Shown: positions 26,923 through 36,364, numbered from the stretch's first letter. The stretch is DNA of 63,190 nucleotides from Paucibacter sp. B2R-40 (GCF_025717555.1 NZ_JAJIRP010000004.1:235-63424); one strand, 5' to 3'. Notes: generated by a model from the letters alone, not told the origin. Numbers and translations: made by a program.

Positions 26923-29127
26923 TTACTGAGCCGCGCGGTTTTTGCGCGCCAGGCCCGGCGTCACCTGATCTGCAAGCCTCAGATTGCTTTGCAGCAGATC
27001 CACCGCGTCGCCAAGGACATGGGCAGCTTCGTCCAGCAAGACATCGCGCGTGTCTTTGCGGGCCTGCTCGGCCGCCAACTCATCCGCCAAGCTGCGTTCA
27101 TTGGCTTGCAAACCATCATCTTGAGCGGCTAGTTTGGCAGCGGCCTGCTCGGCCTTGGTGGTCTTTTTGTCGCCCTTACCCTTGTCGGCCAAGCGCGCCG
27201 CTTCACGCTCTTTGGTTTTGAGTGCACGGGCATCCCGCTCGGCACGCCGCTCCACCTCATTCAGCGACACCAGCTTGACCTTGCGCTGGACGTTGAAGTC
27301 CTTGATGTCGTCAAGCAAAAGCTGGTAGTCGCGGTCCTTGGCGACGCGGCTCTCGTGGCGGATCTGCAGCAGGGGCAGCAACTCCTTCATATCGCCCAAC
27401 ACCTGGTAATTCGCCGGCTTGATCTGCACCCAGGGCAAGGCATTGTCATAGCTCGATTCGCCAAAGCTCTCGTTGTCCGAAAAGCTCGCCAGGCCGATGT
27501 CGGGGCTGACGCCGCGCAGCTGAGTGGTGCCACCATTGACGCGGAAGAACTGCGCCACCGTCATCTTCAACTCGCCATATTTGGGCTTATCTGCGCCAGG
27601 CAATTTGACCGAGCGGTCCATCTTGTCGAGATTGATCATGGTCTGCACGGTGCCCTTGCCGAAGCTGGATTCACCCAGGATGATGCCGCGACCGTAATCC
27701 TGAATTGCGGCGGCAAAAATCTCGGAAGCCGAGGCCGATCCGCGGTTGATCAAGACCGCCAGTGGGCCATCCCAGGCTGCGGTAGCGCCGCTTTCGCTCT
27801 CCACCCGAATATCGCCGGACGAATTGCGCTGCTGCACCACCGGGCCCTTGCCAATGAAAAGGCTGGTCAGCTCCACCGCCTCGGCCAACGAGCCGCCGCC
27901 GTTGTCGCGCAGATCAATCATCACGCCGTCAACTTTTTCTTTCTTCAACTCGGCCAGCAAACGCGCCACATCGCGCGTGACGCTCTTGAAGTCCTTGTCG
28001 CCTCTGGCGCGCGCCTCAAAGTCTTGATAGAAAGTCGGCAAGGTGATCACGCCAATGCGGCGTGTGGTCGCAGCCTGCTTGATGTCCATGATGGACTTCT
28101 TGGCCGACTGCTGCTCCATCGAGATCTTGTTGCGCACCAAGGACAGGGTTTGGGGCTTGCCATCCGGGCCGGCAGCGGCGGGCAAGATATTGAGCACCAC
28201 GACGGTGTCTTTCTTGCCCCGGATCAGATCCACCGCATCATCCAAACGCCAGCCGATCACGTCGATGGGCGTCGAATCCGCACCTTGGCCGACGCCGACA
28301 ATGCGATCACCAACCTTGAGCTTGCCTGAGCGCGCCGCCGGCCCGCCGGGCACCAGCTCCCGGATCGTGATCAGCTCATCACGCTCTTGCAAGACCGCGC
28401 CGATGCCGACCAAGGACAAACGCATCGAAATATCAAAGGCCTCGCTCGCTCTTGGGCCCAGGTAATTGGTATGCGGCTCGACCGACATCGCATAGGCATT
28501 CATGAAGAGCTGGAACACGTCCTCGCTCTTCAATTTGTTCATTCGGGAGAGCGAATTGTCATAGCGCTTGGCCAGCGTGGTCTTGATCACCTTGTCGGAA
28601 GTGCCGGCCAGCTTCAAGCGCAGCCAGTCGTTTTTGACGCGCTGACGCCAGAGGTCGCGCATTTCGCTCTCGGTCTTGATCCAAGGCTCCTTCTCGCGCG
28701 AAAAGCGATAGCTCTCTTTCTCGGTGAAGTCAAAGCTGCCGTCGAGCAATTCACGCGCATAAATCATGCGTTCCTGCGCGCGCTTTTGGTAGAGGTTGAA
28801 CATCGCAAACGGCGTGGCCAGGTCTTGCGTGCCGATCGCGTCATCCATCTTGGTGCGGGCGGCGGCGAACTGATCGATGTCCGACTGCAGGAAGAACAGC
28901 TTCTCGGGGTCCAGCGACTTCAGATAGCGGTCAAAAATCTTCTCTGACATCGCGTCATCCAAGGGCTGGGCCTTGTAGTGATGGCGGGTCAGAATTTGCG
29001 CCGACATGGTGGCGGCTTGGCCTTGCTGCGGCAAAGGTTTGAGCAGCGCCAGGGTCTCGGGCACTGCTGCAAAGCTGGACAGGGCCAGACCCAGGGAGAT
29101 CAAGAACACAAAAGACTTCTTCTTCAT
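26923..29127 (-). CDS. prc: Tail-specific (C-terminal processing) periplasmic protease Prc/Tsp
   Basis: This 734-residue periplasmic serine protease degrades or trims proteins from their C-termini. The signal peptide is short (MKKKSFVFLISLGLALSSFA). A PDZ domain lies near 238-335 (LVGIGAVLQERD, GDRIVGVGQ). The Ser–Lys catalytic machinery is intact: S466 in NRGSASASEIF, D477, and K491 in SFGKGTVQ, at the same mutual spacing as in E. coli Tsp. The C-terminal part (about 600-680) is rich in Ala, Lys and Glu and probably helical. The gene is divergent from phoX across a 335-base gap. Confidence 0.95.
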   Translation of the reverse strand: MKKKSFVFLISLGLALSSFAAVPETLALLKPLPQQGQAATMSAQILTRHHYKAQPLDDAMSEKIFDRYLKSLDPEKLFFLQSDIDQFAAARTKMDDAIGTQDLATPFAMFNLYQKRAQERMIYARELLDGSFDFTEKESYRFSREKEPWIKTESEMRDLWRQRVKNDWLRLKLAGTSDKVIKTTLAKRYDNSLSRMNKLKSEDVFQLFMNAYAMSVEPHTNYLGPRASEAFDISMRLSLVGIGAVLQERDELITIRELVPGGPAARSGKLKVGDRIVGVGQGADSTPIDVIGWRLDDAVDLIRGKKDTVVVLNILPAAAGPDGKPQTLSLVRNKISMEQQSAKKSIMDIKQAATTRRIGVITLPTFYQDFEARARGDKDFKSVTRDVARLLAELKKEKVDGVMIDLRDNGGGSLAEAVELTSLFIGKGPVVQQRNSSGDIRVESESGATAAWDGPLAVLINRGSASASEIFAAAIQDYGRGIILGESSFGKGTVQTMINLDKMDRSVKLPGADKPKYGELKMTVAQFFRVNGGTTQLRGVSPDIGLASFSDNESFGESSYDNALPWVQIKPANYQVLGDMKELLPLLQIRHESRVAKDRDYQLLLDDIKDFNVQRKVKLVSLNEVERRAERDARALKTKEREAARLADKGKGDKKTTKAEQAAAKLAAQDDGLQANERSLADELAAEQARKDTRDVLLDEAAHVLGDAVDLLQSNLRLADQVTPGLARKNRAAQ

Positions 29128-29462
29128 CAGGCATCTCCAAAATTCATCATCGGCATCTGCACCGCGCCATGGGCGCTGCAGGCCTTGACCCTCAAGATGG
29201 GCATTGGCTTCAGCTTAACCGATTGGCATTAAGCCAAGATTAGCCGCAAGCCGCGTCTCCCCTCGTACTTCCGATGACCGCGTGCTCATCAACAGCAAGA
29301 AACCACAGATTCACACAAGAACAGTCATCTTCATGACATATGCAGCATCTACATTGCGGGCTCGCAATCGCCAAGGGTTTGTACCAAGCAAACAACCCGC
29401 GGCCCAAGGCCACACATCCAATCGATGCCAGGCAAGAAACTTTCAACTCACCAGCAGTAGCC
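29128..29462. promoter_or_regulatory. Divergent promoter region prc/phoX with two inverted repeats
   Basis: This 335-base stretch has no credible gene. It holds TTGGCTT (29204-29210) with AAGCCAA (29231-29237), and a tighter inverted repeat GTCAT-CTTC-ATGAC (29324-29337). The latter half-resembles a Pho box but is inverted rather than direct. Because phoX genes are usually phosphate-controlled, the second repeat is a candidate regulatory site only. Confidence 0.35.
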
Positions 29463-31430
29463 ATGTCGACTCCTACCCAACCCTCCCGCCGCCAAGCCCT
29501 GAAATTCATGGGCCTGCCCATGATGCTGCCCATGACCGGTGTCGGCGCGGCCAGCTTGTTGAGCGCCTGCGGTGGCGGCGATGACGCGCCGGCCGTCAAT
29601 TTCCTCTCGGCAACTTTTGCAGCCATGGCGGCGCCGACCTTGCTCGCCCCCGAAGCGATGGCCCGCACCGAAGTCGCCTCGGCCTTGGATGTGACGCTCA
29701 GCGACGGCAGCAAACAAAGCTTCAAGCTGAAATACGAATCCTTCTTCATGACCGGCAGCCAAGTGCCGGACGGCAAGGGCGGCACCGTGCTGGCCGGTGG
29801 TTATGTTGACATCAATAACAAGCCCATCATCGACAGCAGCGTGGCCGGAAAAGATCGCCAGTTCTTCTCGGACTCGCCAGACGGCACCTCGCTCTTGAGC
29901 CTGCCCAACCCGACCGTGGCGGGCATCAAGGGCAAGGCCGTGTTCGCCGTGGTGCAGTTTGAATACACCACCCGCGCCCAAGACGACAAGACCGATATGT
30001 ACGGCAAGCTGCCCTCGCCGATCGCCGTGCTGACGCTGGACCAAGACCAGGCCACCGGCAAGCTGAGTTTGGTGAAGTATCACAACGTCGATACCTCCTC
30101 GGTTCATGGCCTGTGGATCACCTGCGGCTCCAGCCTGTCGCCATGGGGCACCCATCTGTCCAGCGAAGAATACGAGCCGGACATGTTCACGCCGAGCGCC
30201 AGCCTGACAGCCCAGTACAAGGCCTTCAGCAAAAACACCTTCGGCGACGAGAACAAGGCCAATCTCTACCACTACGGTCATCTGCCCGAAGTGACGGTCA
30301 ATCCAGACGGCACCGGCAGCATCAAGAAGCATTACTGCCTGGGCCGCATTTCGCATGAGCTGATCCAAGTCATGCCGGACAAGCGCACCGCGCTGATGGG
30401 CGATGACGCCACCAACGGCGGCTTCTTCATGTTCGTGGCCGACAAAGAAGCCGACCTGTCGGCAGGTTCACTCTATGTGGCCAAGGTCGGCGCCGGTTTC
30501 TCGATCGACACCGCAGCGGCAGGTGCGGCGCTGAGCTGGATCAAGCTCGGCTCGGCCACCAGCGCCGAGATCGAAGCGCTGGCCAACACGCTCAAGCCGG
30601 CCGACATCATGGAAGTCGTCACGACCGACCCCAAGGATGCCAGCTTTACCAAGATCTGGTTCAGCGGCGCGGTGCAATGGGCCAAGGTCAAGCCCGGCAT
30701 GGACAAGGCCGCAGCCTACCTGGAAACCCACCGTTATGCGGCGATCAAGGGCGGCAGCATGGCCTTCACCAAGATGGAAGGCACAACCGTCAACGCCAAG
30801 GACAAGATTGCCTACTCGGCCTTGCAGAATATGCAGAGCTCGATGGTCAAAGGCCAATCGGCCAACAATCCCGACTACGGCATCGCGATCGACAAAGTCG
30901 TCAACGCCGGCGCTGTGTTGGCTCACACGCTGAGCGCGGGCCAGAAAGACATCGCCGGCGCGGCCATCAACAGCGAGTGGGTGCCTTCGCTGACCAAGGC
31001 CTTGCTGGTCGGTGAAGACCTGGCCACGCCCGATGCCCTGGGCAACAAGGCCAACCCCGACAAGATCGGCGCCCCGGACAATCTGAAGTTCTCCGAGAAG
31101 CTGCGTACCCTCTTCATCGGCGAAGACAGTGCCTACCATGTCAACAACTTCGTCTGGGCCTATAACGTCGACACCAAGGCCTTGAGCCGCCTGGTATCGA
31201 TGCCGGTTGGTGCCGAAGCCACCGGCCTGGGGGTGGTGGACGACCTGAATGGCTGGACCTACATCACCAGCAACTTCCAGCACCCTGGTGACTGGGACAG
31301 CAAGGGCCTGCACGACAAGGTGCGCGCCACGCTGGAGCCCTTGGTGCTGAAAAACTTCCCCGGCCGCGCCAGCGCTGCCGTCGGCTACCTGACGGCCGAG
31401 GCCACCAGCGTCAAGTTGAACAAGCTCTGA
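29463..31430 (+). CDS. phoX: PhoX-family alkaline phosphatase, Tat lipoprotein type
   Basis: This 655-residue protein belongs to the PhoX/DUF839 family of calcium- and iron-dependent alkaline phosphatases. The N-terminus has a twin-arginine motif (SRRQALKF, R9-R10) and a lipobox-like LLSAC with C36, followed by GGGDD. It is therefore predicted to be Tat-exported and possibly lipid-anchored. The conserved blocks HGLWITCGSSLSPWGTHLSS, EEYEPDMF and RISHELIQV are visible. It should release phosphate from organic esters outside the cytoplasm. The ATG at 29463 was chosen over 29340 because the Tat signal starts there. A strong terminator follows. Confidence 0.92.
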   Translation: MSTPTQPSRRQALKFMGLPMMLPMTGVGAASLLSACGGGDDAPAVNFLSATFAAMAAPTLLAPEAMARTEVASALDVTLSDGSKQSFKLKYESFFMTGSQVPDGKGGTVLAGGYVDINNKPIIDSSVAGKDRQFFSDSPDGTSLLSLPNPTVAGIKGKAVFAVVQFEYTTRAQDDKTDMYGKLPSPIAVLTLDQDQATGKLSLVKYHNVDTSSVHGLWITCGSSLSPWGTHLSSEEYEPDMFTPSASLTAQYKAFSKNTFGDENKANLYHYGHLPEVTVNPDGTGSIKKHYCLGRISHELIQVMPDKRTALMGDDATNGGFFMFVADKEADLSAGSLYVAKVGAGFSIDTAAAGAALSWIKLGSATSAEIEALANTLKPADIMEVVTTDPKDASFTKIWFSGAVQWAKVKPGMDKAAAYLETHRYAAIKGGSMAFTKMEGTTVNAKDKIAYSALQNMQSSMVKGQSANNPDYGIAIDKVVNAGAVLAHTLSAGQKDIAGAAINSEWVPSLTKALLVGEDLATPDALGNKANPDKIGAPDNLKFSEKLRTLFIGEDSAYHVNNFVWAYNVDTKALSRLVSMPVGAEATGLGVVDDLNGWTYITSNFQHPGDWDSKGLHDKVRATLEPLVLKNFPGRASAAVGYLTAEATSVKLNKL

Positions 31431-31469
31431 CCCCAGGTTCGGCCTTTTTCTGGGCCACTTGCTAACCAG

Positions 31470-31507
31470 CAGGCCCTGGTCGCACGATGCGGCCAGGGCC
31501 TGTTTTT
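31470..31507 (+). terminator. Rho-independent terminator of phoX
   Basis: CAGGCCCTGG (31470-31479) pairs perfectly with CCAGGGCCTG (31493-31502) and is followed by TTTTT. It lies 40 bases after the phoX stop. Confidence 0.92.
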
Positions 31508-31583
31508 CGTCAGGGTCACACCTCAGTGCCAGGCCATGACGCCAGCACTAAACTTCGCTGCACGCCTTCGCAGAGGAGTTCCA

Positions 31584-32783
31584 ATGAGCCCAACATCAGC
31601 TCGTGCCAAGCCCGTGCCCAAAGCCAAAGCCAAAGCCAAAGTTTCGCAGCGCCTCGTGATTCTGGTCGCCACGCGCAAAGGCGCTTGGCTGTTCCACGGC
31701 GACAGCCGCCGCAAGAGCTGGACAGTCGACGGGCCGCATTTCCTCGGCCACACCATCAGCCATCTGCAGATGGACCCGCGCGACGGCCGCACGCTCTTGG
31801 CTGCTGCTAAGACAGGCCACCTTGGGCCCACGATCTTCCGCTCCACGGATTTAGGCCGTAGTTGGAAAGAGGCGCAGCAGCCACCCGCTTTCGCAAAGCC
31901 GTCCGGAGATCTACCGGCACGCTCGGTCGATCACACCTTCTGGCTCAGCCCGGGGCATGCCAGCGAGTCAGGCAGTTGGTACGCCGGCACCTCGCCGCAA
32001 GGCCTGTTCCGCTCCGAGGACGGCGGTGTCAGCTGGGCGCCAATGCCCGGCGTCAACGACAACCCGCAGCTGCGCGAATGGATGGGCTCGGTGCAAGACG
32101 GCACGCCCGATGGCCCTAAGTTGCACTCCATCATCATTGACCCGCGTGACCCCGCGCATCTGTACTTCGGCATGTCCGGCGGCGGCGTGCACGAGTCGCG
32201 CGACGGCGGCCGTAGCTGGGCCACCTTGATCAAGGGCATGCAGGTGGTCGGCGGCTTTGACCCCGACACCGTCACTTTTCATGACCCGCATTGCCTGCGC
32301 CTGTGTCCGAGCAATCCTGACCGGCTCTACCAACAAAACCATTGCGGCATCTACCGGCTGGACCGGACCGGCGACCCTGCTCACGACGTCTGGCAGCGCA
32401 TTGGCGGCAAAATGCCCAAGCGGGTCGGCGACATCGGTTTCCCGATGGTGGTGCACCCGTTTGATGCCGACACGGCCTGGGTCTTTCCGATGGACGGCAG
32501 CGACGTCTGGCCGCGCACCAGCCCCGCAGGCCGACCTGCAGCCTATGTGACGCGCAACGCCGGCAAAACCTGGCAGCGGCAAGACCATGGACTTCCCACA
32601 GATCAAGCCTGGTGGACGCTGAAGCGCCAAGCGATGACGGTGGACGCGCAAGCCGTGCCGGCGCTCTACCTTGGCACGACCAGCGGTGAATTGTGGATAG
32701 GGCGCGAGGAAGGCTCAAAATGGTTCAATATCGCCCGCCACCTGCCGGAGATCTATGCGGTGGAAGTTGCCACCTTGCCATGA
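31584..32783 (+). CDS. Sialidase-like BNR/Asp-box repeat protein
   Basis: This 399-residue predicted beta-propeller has Asp-box repeats of the S/T-x-D-x-G-x-x-W type: STDLGRSW at 87-94, SEDGGVSW at 144-151, SRDGGRSW at 205-212, and TRNAGKTW near 343. It has no signal peptide, only an Ala/Lys-rich N-terminal tail, so it should be cytoplasmic. Such proteins are often annotated exo-alpha-sialidase or glycosyl hydrolase, but Asp boxes mark a fold and not an activity. AGAGGAG precedes the ATG at 31584. The gene for a MoaD-like protein starts seven bases after its stop, suggesting a shared job. Confidence 0.8.
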   Translation: MSPTSARAKPVPKAKAKAKVSQRLVILVATRKGAWLFHGDSRRKSWTVDGPHFLGHTISHLQMDPRDGRTLLAAAKTGHLGPTIFRSTDLGRSWKEAQQPPAFAKPSGDLPARSVDHTFWLSPGHASESGSWYAGTSPQGLFRSEDGGVSWAPMPGVNDNPQLREWMGSVQDGTPDGPKLHSIIIDPRDPAHLYFGMSGGGVHESRDGGRSWATLIKGMQVVGGFDPDTVTFHDPHCLRLCPSNPDRLYQQNHCGIYRLDRTGDPAHDVWQRIGGKMPKRVGDIGFPMVVHPFDADTAWVFPMDGSDVWPRTSPAGRPAAYVTRNAGKTWQRQDHGLPTDQAWWTLKRQAMTVDAQAVPALYLGTTSGELWIGREEGSKWFNIARHLPEIYAVEVATLP

Positions 32784-32790
32784 TTCAAAC

Positions 32791-33048
32791 GTGAAAGTCT
32801 TGCTGCCGAGCGCCTTGCGTTCGTACACCGGTGAAACGCAAATCACTGCCGAAGGCACCACGCTGAACGAGTTGTTCGCCGAGTTAGAGCGCCGCTACCC
32901 CGGCCTGCGCTTTCGCGTCGTTGACGAGCAGAACCAGCTGAGGCCGAATATGCGCATCTTCGTCAACGGCCTTGGCGTGCGCGACCTCGGTCACGCCTTG
33001 CGGCCGGATGATTTCGTTGCGATCGTGCTGGCGCTCAGCGGCGGCTGA
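32791..33048 (+). CDS. MoaD/ThiS-family sulfur-carrier protein
   Basis: This small ubiquitin-fold protein of 85 residues ends in the diglycine LALSGG, which in MoaD and ThiS is adenylated and thiocarboxylated to carry sulfur. The body (VKVLLPSALRSYTGE, FVNGLGVRDLGHALRPDDFV) fits the family. The start is GTG at 32791, because relatives begin M-K-V-L-L-P. An ATG at 32755 would overlap the upstream gene and add 12 atypical residues. No molybdopterin or thiamine synthesis gene is nearby, and its partner may be the BNR protein. Confidence 0.85.
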   Translation: MKVLLPSALRSYTGETQITAEGTTLNELFAELERRYPGLRFRVVDEQNQLRPNMRIFVNGLGVRDLGHALRPDDFVAIVLALSGG

Positions 33049-33064
33049 GCAAGGACAAACCCGC

Positions 33065-35482
33065 TCAGTCGATCGGCGTCAGCTTCGCCACCGACAGCGC
33101 CAGCCACTTCATCCCATGCCGCCCGAAGTTGACCTGCGCGCGGGCGTCGGCGCCGCTACCTTCCAGCGTGAGCAAAACGCCCTCGCCGAACTTGGTGTGG
33201 AAGACGCCCTTGCCAACCTTCAGCCCGCCATGCTCCGCATCTTCCTTCTTCTTCATCGCCGCTGGCACGGCCGGCTCGGCCCAGGCAGCCTTGTCGTGAT
33301 TGACACGGCCCGCGCCGACCATGGACTTCAGCCCCGAGCCGCGCTCCCAGGCGCTTTGGTATTCCTTGGCAAAGCCGGAGCCAAAAGCCTGGCGCGGCGG
33401 CGTCAGCCATTTCAAGGCGCTCTCGGGTAACTCGTCAAAGAAGCGGCTCTTGACGTTGTAGCGGGTCTGGCCGTGCAGCATGCGCGTCTGGCTGAAGCAC
33501 AGGTACAGGCGCTGGCGCGCCCGCGTGATCGCCACATACATCAGCCGGCGCTCTTCCTCCAACCCGTCGGCGTCCGACGCCGAGTTCTCATGCGGGAACA
33601 AGCCCTCTTCCAGGCCGGTGATGAAGACCGCATCGAACTCCAGGCCCTTGCTGGAATGCACCGTCATCAGCTGCACCGCGTCTTGGCCGGCTTGCGCCTG
33701 GTTGTCGCCGGCCTCCAGCGAGGCGTGCGTCAAGAAAGCGGCCAGCGGCGACATGATTTCACCCGTTTCGGCATCAGGCGTGAAATTGGCCGGCGCCACG
33801 GCAGTTGGAAAACCTTCCGAGATGGCGCCAGGCGACAGCTCGTCCACCGGCAGCGCCACCGCGTCCTTGCCGAAGCCCTCTTGCGTGACGAAGGCCTCGG
33901 CCGCGTTGATCAATTCGCCCAAGTTCTCCAACCGGTCGGCGCCGTCCTTGTCATTGCGGTAGAACTCGGACAGACCGGAAATCTCCAGGATCTGCTCGAT
34001 GATCTCGCGCAGGGTCAGGCCTTGCGTCAGATTGCGGGTCGAGTCGATCAGCTGCGTGAAGGCCTGCAAATTGCTGCCCGCCTTGCCGGCCACCGCGCCG
34101 ACGCTTTGATAGAGGCTGCGGCCCGACATGCGCGCCGCATCCTGCAGCAACTCGATCGCGCGCGCACCGATGCCGCGGGTCGGGAAATTGACCACGCGCA
34201 AGAAACTGGTGTCGTCATTGGCGTTTTCGAGCAGGCGCAGATAAGACAACGCATGTTTGACTTCGGCGCGCTCGAAGAAGCGCAGGCCGCCGTAAACCCG
34301 GTAGGGAATGCCGGCATTGAAGAGCGCCGACTCGATCACCCGTGACTGCGCATTGCTGCGGTAAAGCACGGCGATCTCCTTGCGGTCCACACCCTGGCGG
34401 TGCAAGGCCTGCGCCTCCTCGATCAGCCATTGCGCCTCGGCAAAGTCGCTCGCCGCCTCGTACACACGCACGGGCTCGCCGGGGCCGGCATCGGTGCGCA
34501 AGGTCTTGCCCAGGCGCTTGCTATTGCGGCTGATCAGCTCGTTGGCGGAGTCGAGGATATTGGAGAAGCTGCGGTAGTTCTGCTCCAGCTTGATGACTTT
34601 CTTGACCCGGTACTCGCGCTCGAAATCGGCCATATTGCCGACCCGCGCACCGCGAAAGGCGTAGATACTTTGGTCATCGTCGCCGACCGCGATCACGCCC
34701 TGGCCCCTGCCGGGAGGGGCAAACATCTTCAGCCACGCGTATTGCAGCTTGTTGGTGTCCTGGAACTCGTCCACCAGCAAATGCTGGAAGCGCCGCTGGT
34801 AATGCTCCCGGATGGCCAGATTGCTCTTCATCAGCTCATAGGAGCGCAGCATCAACTCGGCAAAGTCCACCACGCCCTCGCGCTGGCATTGGTCTTCATA
34901 GGCCTGGTAGATCGCAATCAGCGTCTTGGTTTGCTCATCGATCGGCTCGATATCGCCGGGGCGCTTGGCATCCTCCTTGGCGCCGGCGATGAACCAGCCG
35001 ACCTGCTTGGGCACAAAGCGTTCCTCGTCCAGCTTCATCGCGCGTATCACCCGCTTGATGGCCGATACCGTGTCGGCGCTGTCGAGAATCTGAAAGCCCT
35101 GCGGCAGACCCGCCAACTTCCAATGCGCACGCAAGAAGCGGTTGCACAGACCATGGAAGGTGCCAATCCACATGCCGCGCACATTGACCGGCAGCATCGC
35201 GGTCAGGCGGGTCAGCATCTCCTTGGACGCCTTGTTGGTGAAGGTCACCGCCATCACACCGGCGGGCGTGACCTGGCCGGTCTGCATCAGCCAGGCGATG
35301 CGGGTGGTCAGCACACGGGTCTTGCCCGAGCCGGCGCCTGCCAGGATCAAGCAAGGCTCGGCCGGGGCGGTGACGGCCGCGTATTGCTCGGGGTTGAGGT
35401 TCTTCAGCAGGCCGGTGGTGTCAACAGCAGCAACAGGTGCATCAGGAGCGGCGAAGAAATCGTCTTGCGGGGGCAGGTTCAT
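33065..35482 (-). CDS. uvrD: UvrD-type superfamily 1 DNA helicase
   Basis: This 805-residue 3'-5' helicase acts in nucleotide-excision and mismatch repair. Motif I is AGAGSGKT at 48-55, motif II is DEFQDTNKLQY, motif III is GDDDQSIYAFRGA, motif IV is LEQNYRS, and VAITRARQRLYL lies near the end of the core. The C-terminal 55 residues (VFHTKFGEGVLLTLEG, AQVNFGRHGMKWLAL) form the Tudor-like domain typical of UvrD/PcrA, which favours UvrD over Rep. The first 20 residues are variable. The ATG is at 35482. Confidence 0.94.
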   Translation of the reverse strand: MNLPPQDDFFAAPDAPVAAVDTTGLLKNLNPEQYAAVTAPAEPCLILAGAGSGKTRVLTTRIAWLMQTGQVTPAGVMAVTFTNKASKEMLTRLTAMLPVNVRGMWIGTFHGLCNRFLRAHWKLAGLPQGFQILDSADTVSAIKRVIRAMKLDEERFVPKQVGWFIAGAKEDAKRPGDIEPIDEQTKTLIAIYQAYEDQCQREGVVDFAELMLRSYELMKSNLAIREHYQRRFQHLLVDEFQDTNKLQYAWLKMFAPPGRGQGVIAVGDDDQSIYAFRGARVGNMADFEREYRVKKVIKLEQNYRSFSNILDSANELISRNSKRLGKTLRTDAGPGEPVRVYEAASDFAEAQWLIEEAQALHRQGVDRKEIAVLYRSNAQSRVIESALFNAGIPYRVYGGLRFFERAEVKHALSYLRLLENANDDTSFLRVVNFPTRGIGARAIELLQDAARMSGRSLYQSVGAVAGKAGSNLQAFTQLIDSTRNLTQGLTLREIIEQILEISGLSEFYRNDKDGADRLENLGELINAAEAFVTQEGFGKDAVALPVDELSPGAISEGFPTAVAPANFTPDAETGEIMSPLAAFLTHASLEAGDNQAQAGQDAVQLMTVHSSKGLEFDAVFITGLEEGLFPHENSASDADGLEEERRLMYVAITRARQRLYLCFSQTRMLHGQTRYNVKSRFFDELPESALKWLTPPRQAFGSGFAKEYQSAWERGSGLKSMVGAGRVNHDKAAWAEPAVPAAMKKKEDAEHGGLKVGKGVFHTKFGEGVLLTLEGSGADARAQVNFGRHGMKWLALSVAKLTPID

Positions 35483-35539
35483 TGGGGCATTTTAGAGAGG
35501 CCCGCGTGAAATCGAATTTACGGCATGATGCGGGTCGCC

Positions 35540-35941
35540 ATGAATGACTCCAAGCTTCCCTGCCCCTGCGGCCTACCGTCCAGCTACGGGCAATGCTGCG
35601 GACTCATCCACCAGCACTTTGCGGCCACCGGCAAGTTGACCGCCGCCGATGCCGAAACGCTGATGCGCTCACGTTACAGCGCCTATGTGCTGGACCTGCT
35701 GGACTATTTGCTGGCGACTTGGCACCCGAGCAGCCGACCCAGCACATTGACGCCGAACGAGCCGGGTTTGAAATGGCTGGGCCTGCAAGTAAAAAAGCAT
35801 GTCCGGCAAGATGCCGAACATGCTTTGGTGGAATTCGTGGCCCGCAGCAAGCTGGGGGGGCGGGCCTACCGGATGAGCGAGATCAGCCGGTTTGAACGAG
35901 TGGATGGCGCCTGGCTCTATCTCGACGGAGAGATTGGCTGA
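35540..35941 (+). CDS. YchJ-family SEC-C zinc-motif protein
   Basis: This 133-residue protein opens with a SEC-C zinc motif (CPCGLPSSYGQCCG) and continues with the YchJ/NTF2-like domain (MRSRYSAYVLDLLDYLLATW, HVRQDAEHALVEFVARSK). The role of YchJ is not established; the SEC-C motif binds zinc in SecA and other proteins. The ATG at 35540 gives the usual MNDSKLPCPCG start, and one at 35525 is possible. Its TGA stop abuts the stop of the opposing membrane-protein gene without a spacer (TGATCA). Confidence 0.88.
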   Translation: MNDSKLPCPCGLPSSYGQCCGLIHQHFAATGKLTAADAETLMRSRYSAYVLDLLDYLLATWHPSSRPSTLTPNEPGLKWLGLQVKKHVRQDAEHALVEFVARSKLGGRAYRMSEISRFERVDGAWLYLDGEIG

Positions 35942-36349
35942 TCAGGCGAATTCCTGGCGCACCAGCATGGTGTTCAGTTCGCGCAAGGCCCACAGCAGCG
36001 CCGCACTTGCTGCCAAGCAAGCCAGCCCAAGCATCACAGGAGAGCCCGCCACCCAAGGCAGCACCGGCAGCGAAAACAGAATCAGCGCCAGCAGGCCCAG
36101 GCTCAGGCGGCGCGCCCACTCCAGGCGGCGCAGCAGCCCTTGCCCTGCGGCGATCGACGCAGCCGAGGCCAACACCAACAGCGCCTGGCCAGCCATCAAC
36201 CACCAGCTAAGACCGGCAGCTGCAAAGCCACTCGTATGGCCAAACAAATAGCCGCTCAAACCCAGGCCCAACAAGCCCAGCAGCATCAGGGCCCAAGCCA
36301 CGGCGCTGACCAAGGGTGAGCGATATCCAACACGGAAGGTTATAGGCAT
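35942..36349 (-). CDS. Small hypothetical membrane protein
   Basis: This 135-residue protein has four clear hydrophobic segments (about 13-33, 47-68, 80-102 and 105-125), separated by short basic loops (LLRRLEWARR). I recognise no family motif. A good Shine-Dalgarno (AGGAG, eight bases before the ATG at 36349) supports translation. Its leader holds two pairs of tandem direct repeats and, further up, a C-run/G-run palindrome. The gene is convergent with the YchJ-like gene. Confidence 0.7.
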   Translation of the reverse strand: MPITFRVGYRSPLVSAVAWALMLLGLLGLGLSGYLFGHTSGFAAAGLSWWLMAGQALLVLASAASIAAGQGLLRRLEWARRLSLGLLALILFSLPVLPWVAGSPVMLGLACLAASAALLWALRELNTMLVRQEFA

Positions 36350-36364
36350 GATGTTGACTCCTGA

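Noticed and set aside
29324-29337. Possible Pho box before phoX
   Set aside because: The half-sites are inverted, while Pho boxes are direct repeats. It is kept only as an inverted repeat.
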